From the NCBI GenBank assembly GCA_963758555.1, contig CAVWVW010000004.1:124001-188000 (forward strand): a stretch of 64,000 nt of DNA. The letters run 5' to 3'. Made by a program: the position numbers and the translations under genes. Each line of letters opens with the position of its first letter. Position 1 is the first letter of the stretch. Positions 9,506 through 19,626 of the stretch are shown piece by piece. Below the pieces are notes generated by a model that made no database searches, was not told where the DNA came from, and worked only from the letters and a program-made list of their open reading frames with translations. This DNA comes from CAIUMH01 sp963758555. GTDB lineage: Bacteria > Actinomycetota > Acidimicrobiia > Acidimicrobiales > RAAP-2.

Positions 9506-10720
9506 TCAGGCGTCGAGCTCGAAGGCGCTGTGGAGCGCTCGCACGGCCTCGTCGACCTGCTCCTCGTCGATCACGCAGCTGATGCGGATCGACGAGGTCG
9601 AGATCATCTCGATGTTGATGCCGTGCTCAGCCAAGGTCTCGAACATGACGGCGGTCACCCCTGGATAGGACTTCATCCCCGCTCCGATGGCCGAGACGCG
9701 CGCGATCGACGCGTCAGCGTCGACGCCGTTGAAGCCCATGGCGGACCGGAGTGACTCGGCCACCTCGACCGCCTCGGTGAGATCGACCCTCGGAACAGTG
9801 AACGAGATGTCGGTGGTGCCTGCCTCGGAGATGTTCTGGACGATCATGTCGAGGTTGATGGAGCGATCGGCCAGCGCACGGAACAGCGTGGCGGCCACCC
9901 CTGGGCGGTCGGGCACGCCGTGCACCGTGACCTTGGCTTCAGAGATGTCGTGCGTGACGGCACTGACGATGGCCTGTTCCATAGAGCTCTCCTCTTCGAC
10001 GATCCACGTCCCTGGCTCCCAGGTGAAGCTGGAGCGGACGTGGAGCGGGACGTGGTGGTTGCGCGCGAACTCGACAGAGCGGAGCATCAAGACTCGCCCC
10101 CCGGTGGCTGCCATCTCGAGCATCTCTTCGAAGCTCACCCGCGGGATGCGCCGAGCGGTGGGCACGACGCGCGGATCGGCAGAGAAGACACCGGTGACGT
10201 CGGTGTAGATCTCACAGACGTCGGCACCCAGGGCGCCAGCGATGGCCACCGCGGTGACGTCCGAGCCGCCTCGTCCAAGCGTCGTGATGTTCTTGGCCGT
10301 CGAGACGCCCTGGAAGCCGGCGACCACGGGGACGATGCCCTGGCTGATGGCCTCTTTGAGACGATCAGGGCGCACCTCGAGGATCTTGGCTCTCGTGTGG
10401 TCGGTGTCGGTGATGATCCCGGCCTGAGAGCCGGTGAACGAAGCCGCCTCCACGCCGATCTCGGCCAACGCCATGCACAGCAAGCTCATGGTGATCCGCT
10501 CGCCCGAGGTGAGGAGCATGTCCATCTCTCGAGGAGGGGCCACGGACGAGACGTCGCCGGCCAGGCGAAGGAGCTCGTCGGTGGACTTGCCCATGGCGGA
10601 GACCACGACGGCCACGTCGTCGCCCTGGCGGCGCGTGCGAGCCACGTGATCTGCCACGGCGCGGATGCGGTCGGCGTCACCGACCGAGGTCCCGCCGAAC
10701 TTCTGAACGATGAGGGCCAC
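9506..10720 (-). CDS. lysC: aspartate kinase
   Basis: First enzyme of the aspartate family pathway, phosphorylating L-aspartate. It starts with the invariant VQKFGGTSVGDADRI, has VVSAMGKSTDEL and FTGSQAGIITD in the kinase domain, TLGRGGSDVTAVA at the nucleotide site, and two C-terminal ACT domains (from about residue 265) where lysine/threonine feedback control normally acts. 404 residues, standard for an actinobacterial enzyme. Start is GTG; no clear ribosome site precedes it, so it may be leaderless. Operonic with asd downstream. Confidence 0.95.
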   Translation of the reverse strand: MALIVQKFGGTSVGDADRIRAVADHVARTRRQGDDVAVVVSAMGKSTDELLRLAGDVSSVAPPREMDMLLTSGERITMSLLCMALAEIGVEAASFTGSQAGIITDTDHTRAKILEVRPDRLKEAISQGIVPVVAGFQGVSTAKNITTLGRGGSDVTAVAIAGALGADVCEIYTDVTGVFSADPRVVPTARRIPRVSFEEMLEMAATGGRVLMLRSVEFARNHHVPLHVRSSFTWEPGTWIVEEESSMEQAIVSAVTHDISEAKVTVHGVPDRPGVAATLFRALADRSINLDMIVQNISEAGTTDISFTVPRVDLTEAVEVAESLRSAMGFNGVDADASIARVSAIGAGMKSYPGVTAVMFETLAEHGINIEMISTSSIRISCVIDEEQVDEAVRALHSAFELDA

Positions 10721-10772
10721 GGGGTCAAAACCTAGTTGTCACGGCGGCGAGGCCCAAGCCTGCTCGGGCGGT

Positions 10773-11642
10773 ATGGTGTCCGCCGTGCCATCAGACAAGA
10801 GAGCCCGACAGAAGGCTGGACGCCAAGAGCGCTTGGAGCAGGAGCGCCAGCGAGCCAAGCGGAACAAGCAGCTTCGACGAGGGGCCATCATCGCCGTGGT
10901 CGTCGTGCTCGTGGTCGGGCTGATCTACTACATCCAGAGCAACAGCGGCTCCAAGAAGGCGTCAACCACCACGACCACACACGCGGCGACCACCACCACG
11001 TCGAGCTCGGCGACCGCCGCCGCGCAGGCCAAAGCGAACGCTGCCGCCGTCGCTGCCGGCTGCCCCGCCAGCCCCAGCGCCCAGGTCAACACGCTCTCGT
11101 GGCCTTCGGCCCCCGCTATGACCATCGACACGTCGAAGAGCTACGTCGCCACGGTCAAGACCACCGCTGGCTCCTTCACGATCGACCTCGATGCCGCCAA
11201 GACTCCCCAGACGGTCAACAACTTCGTCTTCTTGGCCCAGCAGGGCTACTACCACTGCGTGATCTTCCACCGGGTCATCCCAGGCTTCATGGACCAGACC
11301 GGCGACCCCACAGGCACCGGCACCGGAGGGGCATCATCGACCTCCAAGGGACAGCCCGGCTACACGATCCCTGACGAGCTCCCCGCCACGGCGAACCCGC
11401 AGTACCCGATCGGCTCGGTGGCCATGGCGAACACCGGTGCGGCGAACACGGGCGGCAGCCAGTTCTTCATCGTCACCGGCTCAACCGGCGAGAGCCTGCC
11501 TCCCACCTACTCGCTCTTCGGCCAGGTGCCCTCGACCGACATGGCCGTGCCGAACCTCATCAACAGCCAAGGAACACCAGGTTCGGGCGTCCCGCCCAAG
11601 GTCACCCAGCGGATCTTGTCCGTCACGATCACCGACAGCTGA
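10773..11642 (+). CDS. membrane-anchored cyclophilin-type peptidyl-prolyl isomerase
   Basis: Catalyses cis-trans isomerisation of proline bonds outside the membrane. The order is a basic cytoplasmic head (KRARQKAGRQERLEQERQ), one transmembrane segment (GAIIAVVVVLVVGLIYYI), a Thr/Ser/Ala-rich linker, then a cyclophilin domain with FHRVIPGFMDQTGDPTGTG and GGSQFFIV, the signature of the catalytic Arg/Gln region. The frame opens at 10710 but the basic head is normal from the ATG at 10773; GTG at 10785 (MPSDKRARQK) is an equally good start. A second cyclophilin gene follows 34 bases downstream, so they are probably co-transcribed. Confidence 0.9.
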   Translation: MVSAVPSDKRARQKAGRQERLEQERQRAKRNKQLRRGAIIAVVVVLVVGLIYYIQSNSGSKKASTTTTTHAATTTTSSSATAAAQAKANAAAVAAGCPASPSAQVNTLSWPSAPAMTIDTSKSYVATVKTTAGSFTIDLDAAKTPQTVNNFVFLAQQGYYHCVIFHRVIPGFMDQTGDPTGTGTGGASSTSKGQPGYTIPDELPATANPQYPIGSVAMANTGAANTGGSQFFIVTGSTGESLPPTYSLFGQVPSTDMAVPNLINSQGTPGSGVPPKVTQRILSVTITDS

Positions 11643-11676
11643 TCTCTCCCGCCCACCCCCATCACAAGGAGCCCAC

Positions 11677-12234
11677 ATGACCGCAATCGAGTGCCCCCAG
11701 GCCGACGGCTCCTCTGAGAGGCGCACGTCGTTCCCCGAAGAGCCGCCCATGTGCATCGACGCCAGCAAGCGCTACACGGCCACGATGGTGACGTCGATGG
11801 GCGAGATGGTCATCGCCCTCGACCCGGTGGCCGCCCCGAAGACGGTCAACAGCTTTGTGTACCTGGCCCGCTACCACTACTACGACGGGCTCACCTTCCA
11901 TCGCGTCATCCCAGGTTTCGTCCTCCAAGGGGGCTGCCCCCTCGGCAACGGCACCGGTGGACCCGGCTACTCCTTTGACGACGAGCTCCCCCAAGCGGGT
12001 CGCTACCAGGTCGGCTCGCTGGCCATGGCCAACGCCGGGCCCAACACCAACGGCAGCCAGTTCTTCGTGATCTCAGGGCCTGACGGCGTCCGACTGCCTC
12101 CGGCCTACGCGCTCTTCGGCGCCGTCATCAAGGGCGGCGAGGTCATCGCCAAGATCGACGGCATCGGCACTCGCTCAGGCGCACCCGCCACGTCGGTGGT
12201 CATCGAGTCGGTGACCATCACCGAGGCCGACTGA
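11677..12234 (+). CDS. cyclophilin-type peptidyl-prolyl isomerase
   Basis: A 185-residue cyclophilin without signal or membrane segment, so probably cytoplasmic. It contains TFHRVIPGFVLQGG, GTGGPGY and NGSQFFVI, all conserved around the catalytic site. The ATG at 11677 has AAGGAG six bases upstream, which fixes the start; the longer frame overlaps the previous gene. Together with the preceding membrane-bound cyclophilin it forms a tandem pair, common in Actinobacteria. Confidence 0.92.
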   Translation: MTAIECPQADGSSERRTSFPEEPPMCIDASKRYTATMVTSMGEMVIALDPVAAPKTVNSFVYLARYHYYDGLTFHRVIPGFVLQGGCPLGNGTGGPGYSFDDELPQAGRYQVGSLAMANAGPNTNGSQFFVISGPDGVRLPPAYALFGAVIKGGEVIAKIDGIGTRSGAPATSVVIESVTITEAD

Positions 12235-12246
12235 CCCTCCGGGCGC

Positions 12247-12927
12247 TCAGAGCTCGCTCAGCCCACCCGGCAGCACCGAACCGCCTCGATAGACGCTGAG
12301 CTGGTCGGCGCCGAAGGCCGCGAGCTCCTCATCAGGACCGACGAAGAGGCCGGCGCCGGGTCCGAGCGCGATCACCGGGAGCTCTGCAGGGCAGAGCGAG
12401 ATCGCCCGGTGGAGCTTCTCGAGATGTCGATCGTCGTCCTCGCCGAGATGGGTCAGCACACAGAAGCGATCGACCAGCCCGAGACCAACGGTCGGCGCTC
12501 CGCCGCGAGGATCGATCATCGGATCGCACAGCACGGTCGCTGCCCCACCCGACGCAGCGACGACACCACCTCGTTCGAGCACGGCCTCGATCCCCTCGAG
12601 CAGCGCGGTCGACCTGAGCACCGTGCGCAGGTGCAGGGCTGAGCCATCGGTCAGATAGACCAGATCGGCATCCTGCAGGCGAGCGGCGAGGTCTCCGAGC
12701 TGCGCGTCCTCTCGATTCGACGCCATCAGCGCCTCGACGAGGCCACCCAGGGGACTCAGCCATGCCGCCACCTCAAGGGCGGCCTTCTCGGGGTGCGAGA
12801 ACGCTGCCGCCGTAGGGATCACGGCGACCCGGTGCCCTCTGGCTCGAGCGAAGAGCGCTCCAGCGATGGCCGGATCCCCCACGTCTGCTCCTCCGAGAAA
12901 TGCCACGCTGCCTGGGAAGGTGCTCAT
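12247..12927 (-). CDS. peptidase S51 (peptidase E / cyanophycinase-like) family protein
   Basis: A 226-residue protein of the class-I glutamine-amidotransferase-like fold. VAFLGGADVGDP at the start, DLVYLTDGSALHL in the middle, and VVAASGGAATVLCDPMIDPRGG, which is where S51 enzymes have the nucleophilic Ser (G-x-S-x-G-A). HLGEDDDRHLEKLHRAI resembles the region with the catalytic His. Substrate (Asp dipeptides, cyanophycin, or other) cannot be decided. Start chosen at ATG 12927; the longer frame to 12960 would place the start next to the promoter of the divergent 3-hydroxybutyryl-CoA dehydrogenase. Confidence 0.7.
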   Translation of the reverse strand: MSTFPGSVAFLGGADVGDPAIAGALFARARGHRVAVIPTAAAFSHPEKAALEVAAWLSPLGGLVEALMASNREDAQLGDLAARLQDADLVYLTDGSALHLRTVLRSTALLEGIEAVLERGGVVAASGGAATVLCDPMIDPRGGAPTVGLGLVDRFCVLTHLGEDDDRHLEKLHRAISLCPAELPVIALGPGAGLFVGPDEELAAFGADQLSVYRGGSVLPGGLSEL

Positions 12928-12966
12928 CGCTCGAGCATCGCACACCAGTTCCTTCGGCACGCTAAG

Positions 12967-12980
12967 TGACTGATGGGTAA
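12967..12980 (+). promoter_or_regulatory. TRACYNNTGGGTAA motif upstream of 3-hydroxybutyryl-CoA dehydrogenase
   Basis: TGACTGATGGGTAA, ending 9 bases before the ATG at 12990. The same pattern in the same orientation lies upstream of pccB (17783-17796) and ccr (19613-19626). It is an imperfect inverted repeat (TNAC-N6-GTNA). It could be an operator of a common EMC regulator; in this copy GGGTAATAT could also serve as a -10 element, so a shared core promoter is the alternative. Confidence 0.5.
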
Positions 12981-12989
12981 TATACGGAG

Positions 12990-13844
12990 ATGGCCATCAA
13001 CACCGTAGGGATCGTAGGCGCGGGGATCATGGGGGCGGGCGTCGCTGAGGTGGCGGCCTCGAGCGGCTTCGACGTCGTGTTTGCGCAGCCGATCCCGTGA
13101 GGCCGCGAACGCCACGATGAGTCGAGTGGAGAAGTCCCTCGGTCGACTTGGTCGCCAAGGAGAAGCTCCAGAGCCGCCGAGGCAGCGGCCATCGTGGCTC
13201 GCATCACGCCCACCACCGACTTCGCCGACCTGGCCGAGTGCGACCTCGTCATCGAGTCGGTCGTCGAGAACCTCGGGATCAAGCTGGCCGTCTTCAAGGA
13301 GCTCGACCAGATCACCAAGCCCAAAGCCATCTTGGCCACCAACACCTCGACCTTGCCGGTCATCGAGATGGCCATGGCCACCAACCGACCCGGCCAGGTG
13401 TGCGGCGTCCACTTCTTCAACCCCGCTCCGGCCATGGGCATCGTCGAGCTCGTCGCTCCGCTGACAGCCTCGGCGGAGACCATGGAGAGCGTCACGGTGT
13501 TCACCACGGCGTGTGCCAAGACCCCGATTGCGGTCAAGGATCAGGCGGGCTTCGTCGTCAACGCGCTGCTCTTCCCCTACCTCAACAACGCCATCCGCCT
13601 GCTCGAAGGCGGCGTCGCGACCCGCGAGGGCATCGACACCGCCATGAAGGGCGGCTGCAACTTCCCGATGGGGCCGCTGGCGCTGCTCGACCTCGTGGGT
13701 CTCGACACCAGCCTCGCCATCTTGGACGCGCTCTATGAGGAGTACGCCGACGCCAACTACCGAGCCGTGCCTCTGCTTCGCCGGATGGTCGCTGCCGGGC
13801 AGCTTGGCCGCAAGTCCGGCCAGGGTTTCTACGACTACACCTGA
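12990..13844 (+). CDS. 3-hydroxybutyryl-CoA dehydrogenase (three apparent frameshifts)
   Basis: NAD(P)-dependent dehydrogenase of 3-hydroxyacyl-CoA, acting here between acetoacetyl-CoA and crotonyl-CoA. The Rossmann start VGIVGAGIMGAGVAE is in frame 1. LRSRSREAAN follows after an extra T in the TTT at 13080-13082, then VAKEKLQSR after an indel near 13140-13155, and EAAAIVARITPTTDF after one near 13175-13185. From 13194 on the frame is intact, with ESVVENLG, ATNTSTLPV, GVHFFNPAP (catalytic His) and MGPLALLDLVGLD. Corrected length about 284 residues, normal. GGAG precedes the ATG. It leads a unit with ecm, 77 bases downstream. Confidence 0.88.
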
Positions 13845-13921
13845 GACCAGCAGGGGGCCTCGCTCTAGGCTGACACCGCACAGCGTGTCGTGAGAGCGGA
13901 GCCGACGAGGAGCCACGGCCT

Positions 13922-15970
13922 ATGAGCGAGCAGCAGCGGTCCGCCCCCTGGGTCATGCGGACCTACTCGGGACACTCCACCGCGCAGGCCTCCAACGCGC
14001 TCTACCGGTCCAACCTGGCCAAGGGCCAGACCGGCCTCTCGATCGCCTTCGACCTCCCCACACAGACCGGCTACGACCCTGACGCCCCGCAGGCCTCGGG
14101 CGAGGTCGGCAAGGTCGGCGTGCCGGTGGCTCACCTCGGTCACATGGCCCAGCTCCTCGACGGCATCCCCGTCGAGGAGATGAACACCTCGATGACGATC
14201 AACGCCACCGCGGCGTGGCTGCTCGCTCTCTACGTCGCCCACGCCCAAGACCAGGGCGTCGACCTCTCGTTGCTGACAGGCACCACGCAGAACGACATCG
14301 TGAAGGAATACCTCTCGCGCGGCACCTACATCTTCGGACCCGAACCGTCTCAACGCCTGACCGTCGACACGATCGCCTACACGGTGCGCCACGTGCCCAA
14401 GTGGAACCCGATCAACGTCTGCAGCTACCACCTCCAAGAGGCAGGAGCCACCCCTGTCCAGGAGCTGGCCTACGCGCTGGCCACCGCCATCGGCGTAGTC
14501 GACGCGGTGGCCGCCTCGGGCAAGGTCGAGCCGGAGGAGGTCGCCCAGGTGGTCTCGCGGATCAGCTTCTTCGTCAACGCGGGCATCCGCTTCGTGGAAG
14601 AGACCGCCAAGATGCGAGCCTTCACCGCGATGTGGGACCAGATCTGCCAGGAGCGCTACGGCGTGGAGGACCCCAAGGCCCGACGCTTCCGCTACGGCGT
14701 CCAGGTCAACTCGCTGGGCCTGACCGAGCAGCAGCCCGAGAACAACGTGCCTCGCATCGTGCTCGAGGCGCTGGGGGTCACCTTGTCGAAGGACGCGCGC
14801 GCTCGTGCGCTCCAGCTCCCTGCCTGGAACGAGGCGCTGGGCTTGCCTCGCCCCTGGGACCAGCAGTGGAGCCTGCGGATCCAGCAGATCTTGGCGTTCG
14901 AGACCGATCTGCTCGAGTACGGCGACCTCTTCGAAGGCAGCATCGTCATGGAGCGCAAGACCGCCGAGCTGCGCGCGGGCGCCCAAGCGGAGCTCGATGA
15001 GATCTTGGCGCTCGGCGGAGCGTTCGAAGCCATCGATGAGCTCAAGGCGCGCCTCGTCGCCAGCCAAGCAGAGCGCGTCAGCCGCATCGAGTCGGGCGAG
15101 CTGACGGTGGTCGGGGTGAACCGCTTCACCGAGACCGCTGCCTCCCCGCTGACCGATCACGAAGGCATCGAGTCGATCATGAAGGTCGATCCGCTCATCG
15201 AATCGGAGCTGCGCGCCGACGTCGTCGCGTGGCGAGCAAGCCGAGACCAGGCCGCGGTCGACCAGGCACTTCGAGAGCTCGTCCGTGTGGCTCAGAGCGA
15301 CTCGCCCGACGACAACATCATGATCCCGTCCATCGCCCTCGCCCATGCTGGCGGCACCACGGGCGAGTGGGCAGCGGCCCTGCGAGGGGTCTTCGGCGAG
15401 TACCGCGCCCCGACCGGTATCACTGGCGGGGTCGGCCGTCGAACCACGCCGATGCGTGAGGTGACCGCTCGCATGAGGGCGCTCATCGAGGCCACCGGCT
15501 CGACCCCTCGCCTCTTGGTGGCGAAGCCCGGACTCGACGGGCACTCGAACGGCGCCGAGCAGATCGCCGTCGCTGCCCGGGATGCCGGCTTCGAGGTGAT
15601 CTACCAGGGGATCCGGCTCACGCCTGCGGAGATCGCGCGGGCCGCAGCGGACGAGGACGTCGATCTCATTGGGGTGTCGATCTTGTCGGGCTCACACCTC
15701 GAGCTGCTGCCCGAGCTGCTCGAGCAGCTCCGAGCGCTCGGCGTCGATGCCGAGGTGGTGGTCGGGGGCATCATCCCCGCGGCCGACGCCGAGGTGCTCG
15801 TGGGCAAGGGCGTCGCCGCGGTCTACACCCCGAAGGACTTCGAGATCGTCACCATCATGGATGAGCTCGTGACGCTGGTCGCCGCGCGGCGCGGCGTCAC
15901 GGTCTGCGAGCTCGAGCTAGAACGGGCGGCCCCGGAGGCGCACCTGGTGGCCCGCGAACCAGCGGCCTGA
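13922..15970 (+). CDS. ecm: ethylmalonyl-CoA mutase
   Basis: Adenosylcobalamin enzyme that converts (2R)-ethylmalonyl-CoA to (2S)-methylsuccinyl-CoA in the EMC pathway. The 682-residue single-chain form has the catalytic TIM barrel first, with RTYSGHSTAQASNALYR and SIAFDLPTQTGYDPD, then MNTSMTINATAAWLLALY, and the C-terminal B12 domain with LDGHSNGAEQIAVAARDAG around residue 537 (DxHxxG, His ligand to cobalt). KPGLDGHSNGAEQ and the N-terminal pattern match ethylmalonyl-CoA mutases rather than methylmalonyl-CoA mutases, which typically read GQDGHDRG. It overlaps the 3' end of the convergent carboxylase epsilon gene by 54 bases. The ATG at 13922 has GAGGAG about 10 bases upstream. Confidence 0.93.
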   Translation: MSEQQRSAPWVMRTYSGHSTAQASNALYRSNLAKGQTGLSIAFDLPTQTGYDPDAPQASGEVGKVGVPVAHLGHMAQLLDGIPVEEMNTSMTINATAAWLLALYVAHAQDQGVDLSLLTGTTQNDIVKEYLSRGTYIFGPEPSQRLTVDTIAYTVRHVPKWNPINVCSYHLQEAGATPVQELAYALATAIGVVDAVAASGKVEPEEVAQVVSRISFFVNAGIRFVEETAKMRAFTAMWDQICQERYGVEDPKARRFRYGVQVNSLGLTEQQPENNVPRIVLEALGVTLSKDARARALQLPAWNEALGLPRPWDQQWSLRIQQILAFETDLLEYGDLFEGSIVMERKTAELRAGAQAELDEILALGGAFEAIDELKARLVASQAERVSRIESGELTVVGVNRFTETAASPLTDHEGIESIMKVDPLIESELRADVVAWRASRDQAAVDQALRELVRVAQSDSPDDNIMIPSIALAHAGGTTGEWAAALRGVFGEYRAPTGITGGVGRRTTPMREVTARMRALIEATGSTPRLLVAKPGLDGHSNGAEQIAVAARDAGFEVIYQGIRLTPAEIARAAADEDVDLIGVSILSGSHLELLPELLEQLRALGVDAEVVVGGIIPAADAEVLVGKGVAAVYTPKDFEIVTIMDELVTLVAARRGVTVCELELERAAPEAHLVAREPAA

Positions 15971-16143
15971 GTGCTTCCACGCCACCTGAGGTCGAAACTT
16001 CGGGTAGGCGTCACGTCGACGCAAGAGCTGCTCGACCGCCACGGTGACCACCGCAACGATCTCTGGGTCTGGCTGGGGACGCGGACGGAGGCGCAGCTGT
16101 TCAGCGCACACTGGTCGCATGGCAGGAGGCGCCTCAGTCGTCG

Positions 16144-16147
<4 letters not shown>
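15917..16147 (-). CDS. probable acyl-CoA carboxylase epsilon subunit
   Basis: A 76-residue ORF that begins with GTG overlapping the corrected pccB stop codon (GTGA, 16144-16147). The sequence PDPEIVAVVTVAVEQLLRRR followed by VAWKHSGRW has the length, position and tail (Trp plus small basic end) of actinobacterial acyl-CoA carboxylase epsilon subunits, which stabilise the alpha-beta complex. The overlap implies translational coupling to pccB. Identification rests on context and a loose pattern; it could instead be a non-coding consequence of the frameshift in pccB. Confidence 0.5.
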
Positions 16148-17711
<1,564 letters not shown>

Positions 17712-17782
17712 GAGGGACGAGGCTACCCGAGCCGCGCGCTCCCTCTGAGCCCCAAAGCCCCTTACTACAGGGTCATTTTTCG

Positions 17783-17796
17783 TTACCCACGGGTCA
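17783..17796 (-). promoter_or_regulatory. TRACYNNTGGGTAA motif upstream of pccB
   Basis: Read on the minus strand it is TGACCCGTGGGTAA, a near-perfect inverted repeat (TGACCC-GT-GGGTAA). It lies in the 93-base gap between the epimerase gene and pccB, oriented toward pccB, with an A-rich stretch (CGAAAAATGACC) directly after it. Same consensus as at 12967 and 19613. Confidence 0.55.
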
Positions 17797-17804
17797 CCAG
17801 CGAG

Positions 17805-18215
17805 TCACTCTTGGACGAGCTCGACCAAGGTTCCGAAGGCTGCCTTCGGGTGGACGAAGGCCACGGTGGTGCCACGGGAGCCGGGTCGCGGTGCCGGGTC
17901 GATCATCCGACCGCCTGCAGCCAGCACGGCGTCGAAGGCCACCTGGCAGTCGTCCACCCGATAGCCGACGTGATGGAGGCCCTCTCCCTTGTTGGCAAGG
18001 AACTTGGCCACGGGCGAGTCATCGCGCGTGGGGGTGAGGAGCTGCACGAACGAGTCGGCCACGCGCAAGAGCGCCTCTTCGACGCCGTCCTGCTCGACGC
18101 GCTCACGGTGCTCCACGGTGGCCCCAAAGGCCTCCTCGTACCACGCCACCGCACCGTCAAGGTCGTTGACGGCGATGGCCACGTGGTCAATCTCGGTCAA
18201 GAGGAGCTCTGTCAT
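17805..18215 (-). CDS. mce: methylmalonyl-CoA / ethylmalonyl-CoA epimerase
   Basis: A 136-residue VOC-fold protein that epimerises the alpha carbon of methylmalonyl- and ethylmalonyl-CoA. It has two beta-alpha-beta-beta-beta repeats: IDHVAIAVNDLDGAVAWYEE with the first metal His, EGLHHVGYRVDD with the second, and GTLVELVQE at the end with the metal Glu, the standard set for this epimerase. AAGGAG about 12 bases before the ATG fixes the start. It lies 25 bases downstream of ccr on the same strand, so ccr and this gene are probably one unit; Ecm needs the (2R) epimer supplied here. Confidence 0.93.
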   Translation of the reverse strand: MTELLLTEIDHVAIAVNDLDGAVAWYEEAFGATVEHRERVEQDGVEEALLRVADSFVQLLTPTRDDSPVAKFLANKGEGLHHVGYRVDDCQVAFDAVLAAGGRMIDPAPRPGSRGTTVAFVHPKAAFGTLVELVQE

Positions 18216-18240
18216 CGTGGTCTTCTCCTTCGCGTGGCGC

Positions 18241-19581
18241 TCAAGCGTCGTGGCGCCGAAAGATGGTGAGTCGGTCTTCGCCCACCTTCTCACGAAGCTC
18301 CAAGTCGTCGATACCCAGGCCTTCGCTTGGCGCCGTGCACAGCACGCCGATCTTGCCCTCGTGCAGGTTGTGATGGACCTGGAAGGCGGCGTCGCCCACC
18401 TCGTCGAGCCCGAAGACGGCCGAGAGCGGCGGGACCACCTTGCCCTCGCAGACGAGCTTGTTGGCACGCCACGCCTCGCGGTAGTTCGAGAAGTGCGAGC
18501 CCTTGATCGTCTTGAGCTTCATCCACAGGTGCCGGTTGTCGTACTCGACCATGTAGCCGGAGGTCGCCGCGCAGGTCACGATGACGCCTCCCTTCTTGGC
18601 CACGAAGACGCTCGCGCCCATGGTCGAGCGACCAGGGTGCTCGAAGACGATGTCGGGGTCTTGCCCGACGAGGCTTCGGATGTCCTTGCCCAGCCGGCGC
18701 CACTCGCTCTCGTCCTGGGTGTGCTCGTCCGACCAGAACTGGTAGTTCTGGGCTTTTCGATCGAGGACGGCCTCGACGCCCAGCTCCTCGAGCATGGCGA
18801 CCTTCTCCGGTGAGGACACGACGCCGATGGGCGTGCCGCCGCCGTTGAGGACGTACTGGACCGCGAAGGCACCGAGGCCTCCGCTGGCACCCCAGACCAA
18901 GACGCGGTCGCCCTGGGTCATCTGAGCGCCGTTGGGCGAGACCAGCATGCGATACGCCGTCGAGTTGCACAGGGCGTTCACCGCCGCCTCCTCCCAGGAG
19001 AGGTGCGTGGGCTTCGGCATCAGCTGGTTGGCCTTGACCACCGCGATCTCCGCCAAGCCACCGAAGTTCGTCTCGAAGCCCCAGATCCGCTGGTTCGCCG
19101 CCAGCATCGAGTCGTCGTGGGCCGAGGGGTCCTGGTCATCGACGTGGTTGCAGTGGATCGTGACCTTGTCGCCCGGGTGCCAGTGGCGAACCGCGCTGCC
19201 CACGCGCAGCACCACACCCGCGCCGTCGGAGCCCACGACGTGATAATCGAGCGCGTGGCGAGCGCCCCAGGAGGACTCCTTGGCGAGGCGATCGAGGAAC
19301 CCGAACGTTGACAAGGGCTCGAAGATCGACGACCACACCGTGTTGAAGTTGATCGACGACGCCATGATCGCCACGTACGCCTCGTCGGGCGCGAGCTCAG
19401 GCAGTGCCACCTCATCGACGTGCAAGCTCTTGCGCGGGTCCTTGTCGACGGAGGCGATCCCTTCGAACATGGTCTGCTCATCTCGGCGCACCACCGCAGC
19501 GCGGTAGGACTCCGGGAGAGGGAGGTTGGCCAGCTCGTCGCCGCTTGCGCCCTCGAGGGCAGCGCTGAGAATCTGCGTCAT
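18241..19581 (-). CDS. ccr: crotonyl-CoA carboxylase/reductase
   Basis: Key EMC-pathway enzyme: reductive carboxylation of crotonyl-CoA with NADPH and CO2 to (2S)-ethylmalonyl-CoA. It is a 446-residue MDR-fold protein with the nucleotide site VLVWGASGGLGAFAVQYV near residues 227-243. The four residues known in the Kitasatospora enzyme to form the CO2 pocket have counterparts: Asn80 (SSINFN), Phe169-Glu170 (IWGFETNFGG) and His363 (KGSHFSNYREAW). That argues for a true carboxylase rather than a plain enoyl reductase. It is followed 25 bases on by the epimerase. The shared 14-bp motif sits 31 bases before the start. Confidence 0.95.
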   Translation of the reverse strand: MTQILSAALEGASGDELANLPLPESYRAAVVRRDEQTMFEGIASVDKDPRKSLHVDEVALPELAPDEAYVAIMASSINFNTVWSSIFEPLSTFGFLDRLAKESSWGARHALDYHVVGSDGAGVVLRVGSAVRHWHPGDKVTIHCNHVDDQDPSAHDDSMLAANQRIWGFETNFGGLAEIAVVKANQLMPKPTHLSWEEAAVNALCNSTAYRMLVSPNGAQMTQGDRVLVWGASGGLGAFAVQYVLNGGGTPIGVVSSPEKVAMLEELGVEAVLDRKAQNYQFWSDEHTQDESEWRRLGKDIRSLVGQDPDIVFEHPGRSTMGASVFVAKKGGVIVTCAATSGYMVEYDNRHLWMKLKTIKGSHFSNYREAWRANKLVCEGKVVPPLSAVFGLDEVGDAAFQVHHNLHEGKIGVLCTAPSEGLGIDDLELREKVGEDRLTIFRRHDA

Positions 19582-19612
19582 GGCCGCAAACGCTACCCGC
19601 TCACGGCACTAG

Positions 19613-19626
19613 TTACCCAGTAGTTA
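19613..19626 (-). promoter_or_regulatory. TRACYNNTGGGTAA motif upstream of ccr
   Basis: On the minus strand TAACTACTGGGTAA. It lies 31 bases before the ccr start and overlaps the stop codon of the upstream DUF35-thiolase gene, so ccr has its own control site even though the two genes are in line. Third copy of the motif also found before 3-hydroxybutyryl-CoA dehydrogenase and pccB. Confidence 0.55.

Noticed and set aside
13081..13200. Programmed frameshifting or recoding in 3-hydroxybutyryl-CoA dehydrogenase
   Set aside because: Three shifts within about 115 bases, one at a plain TTT run and with no slippery heptamer or downstream hairpin, are better explained by read errors.
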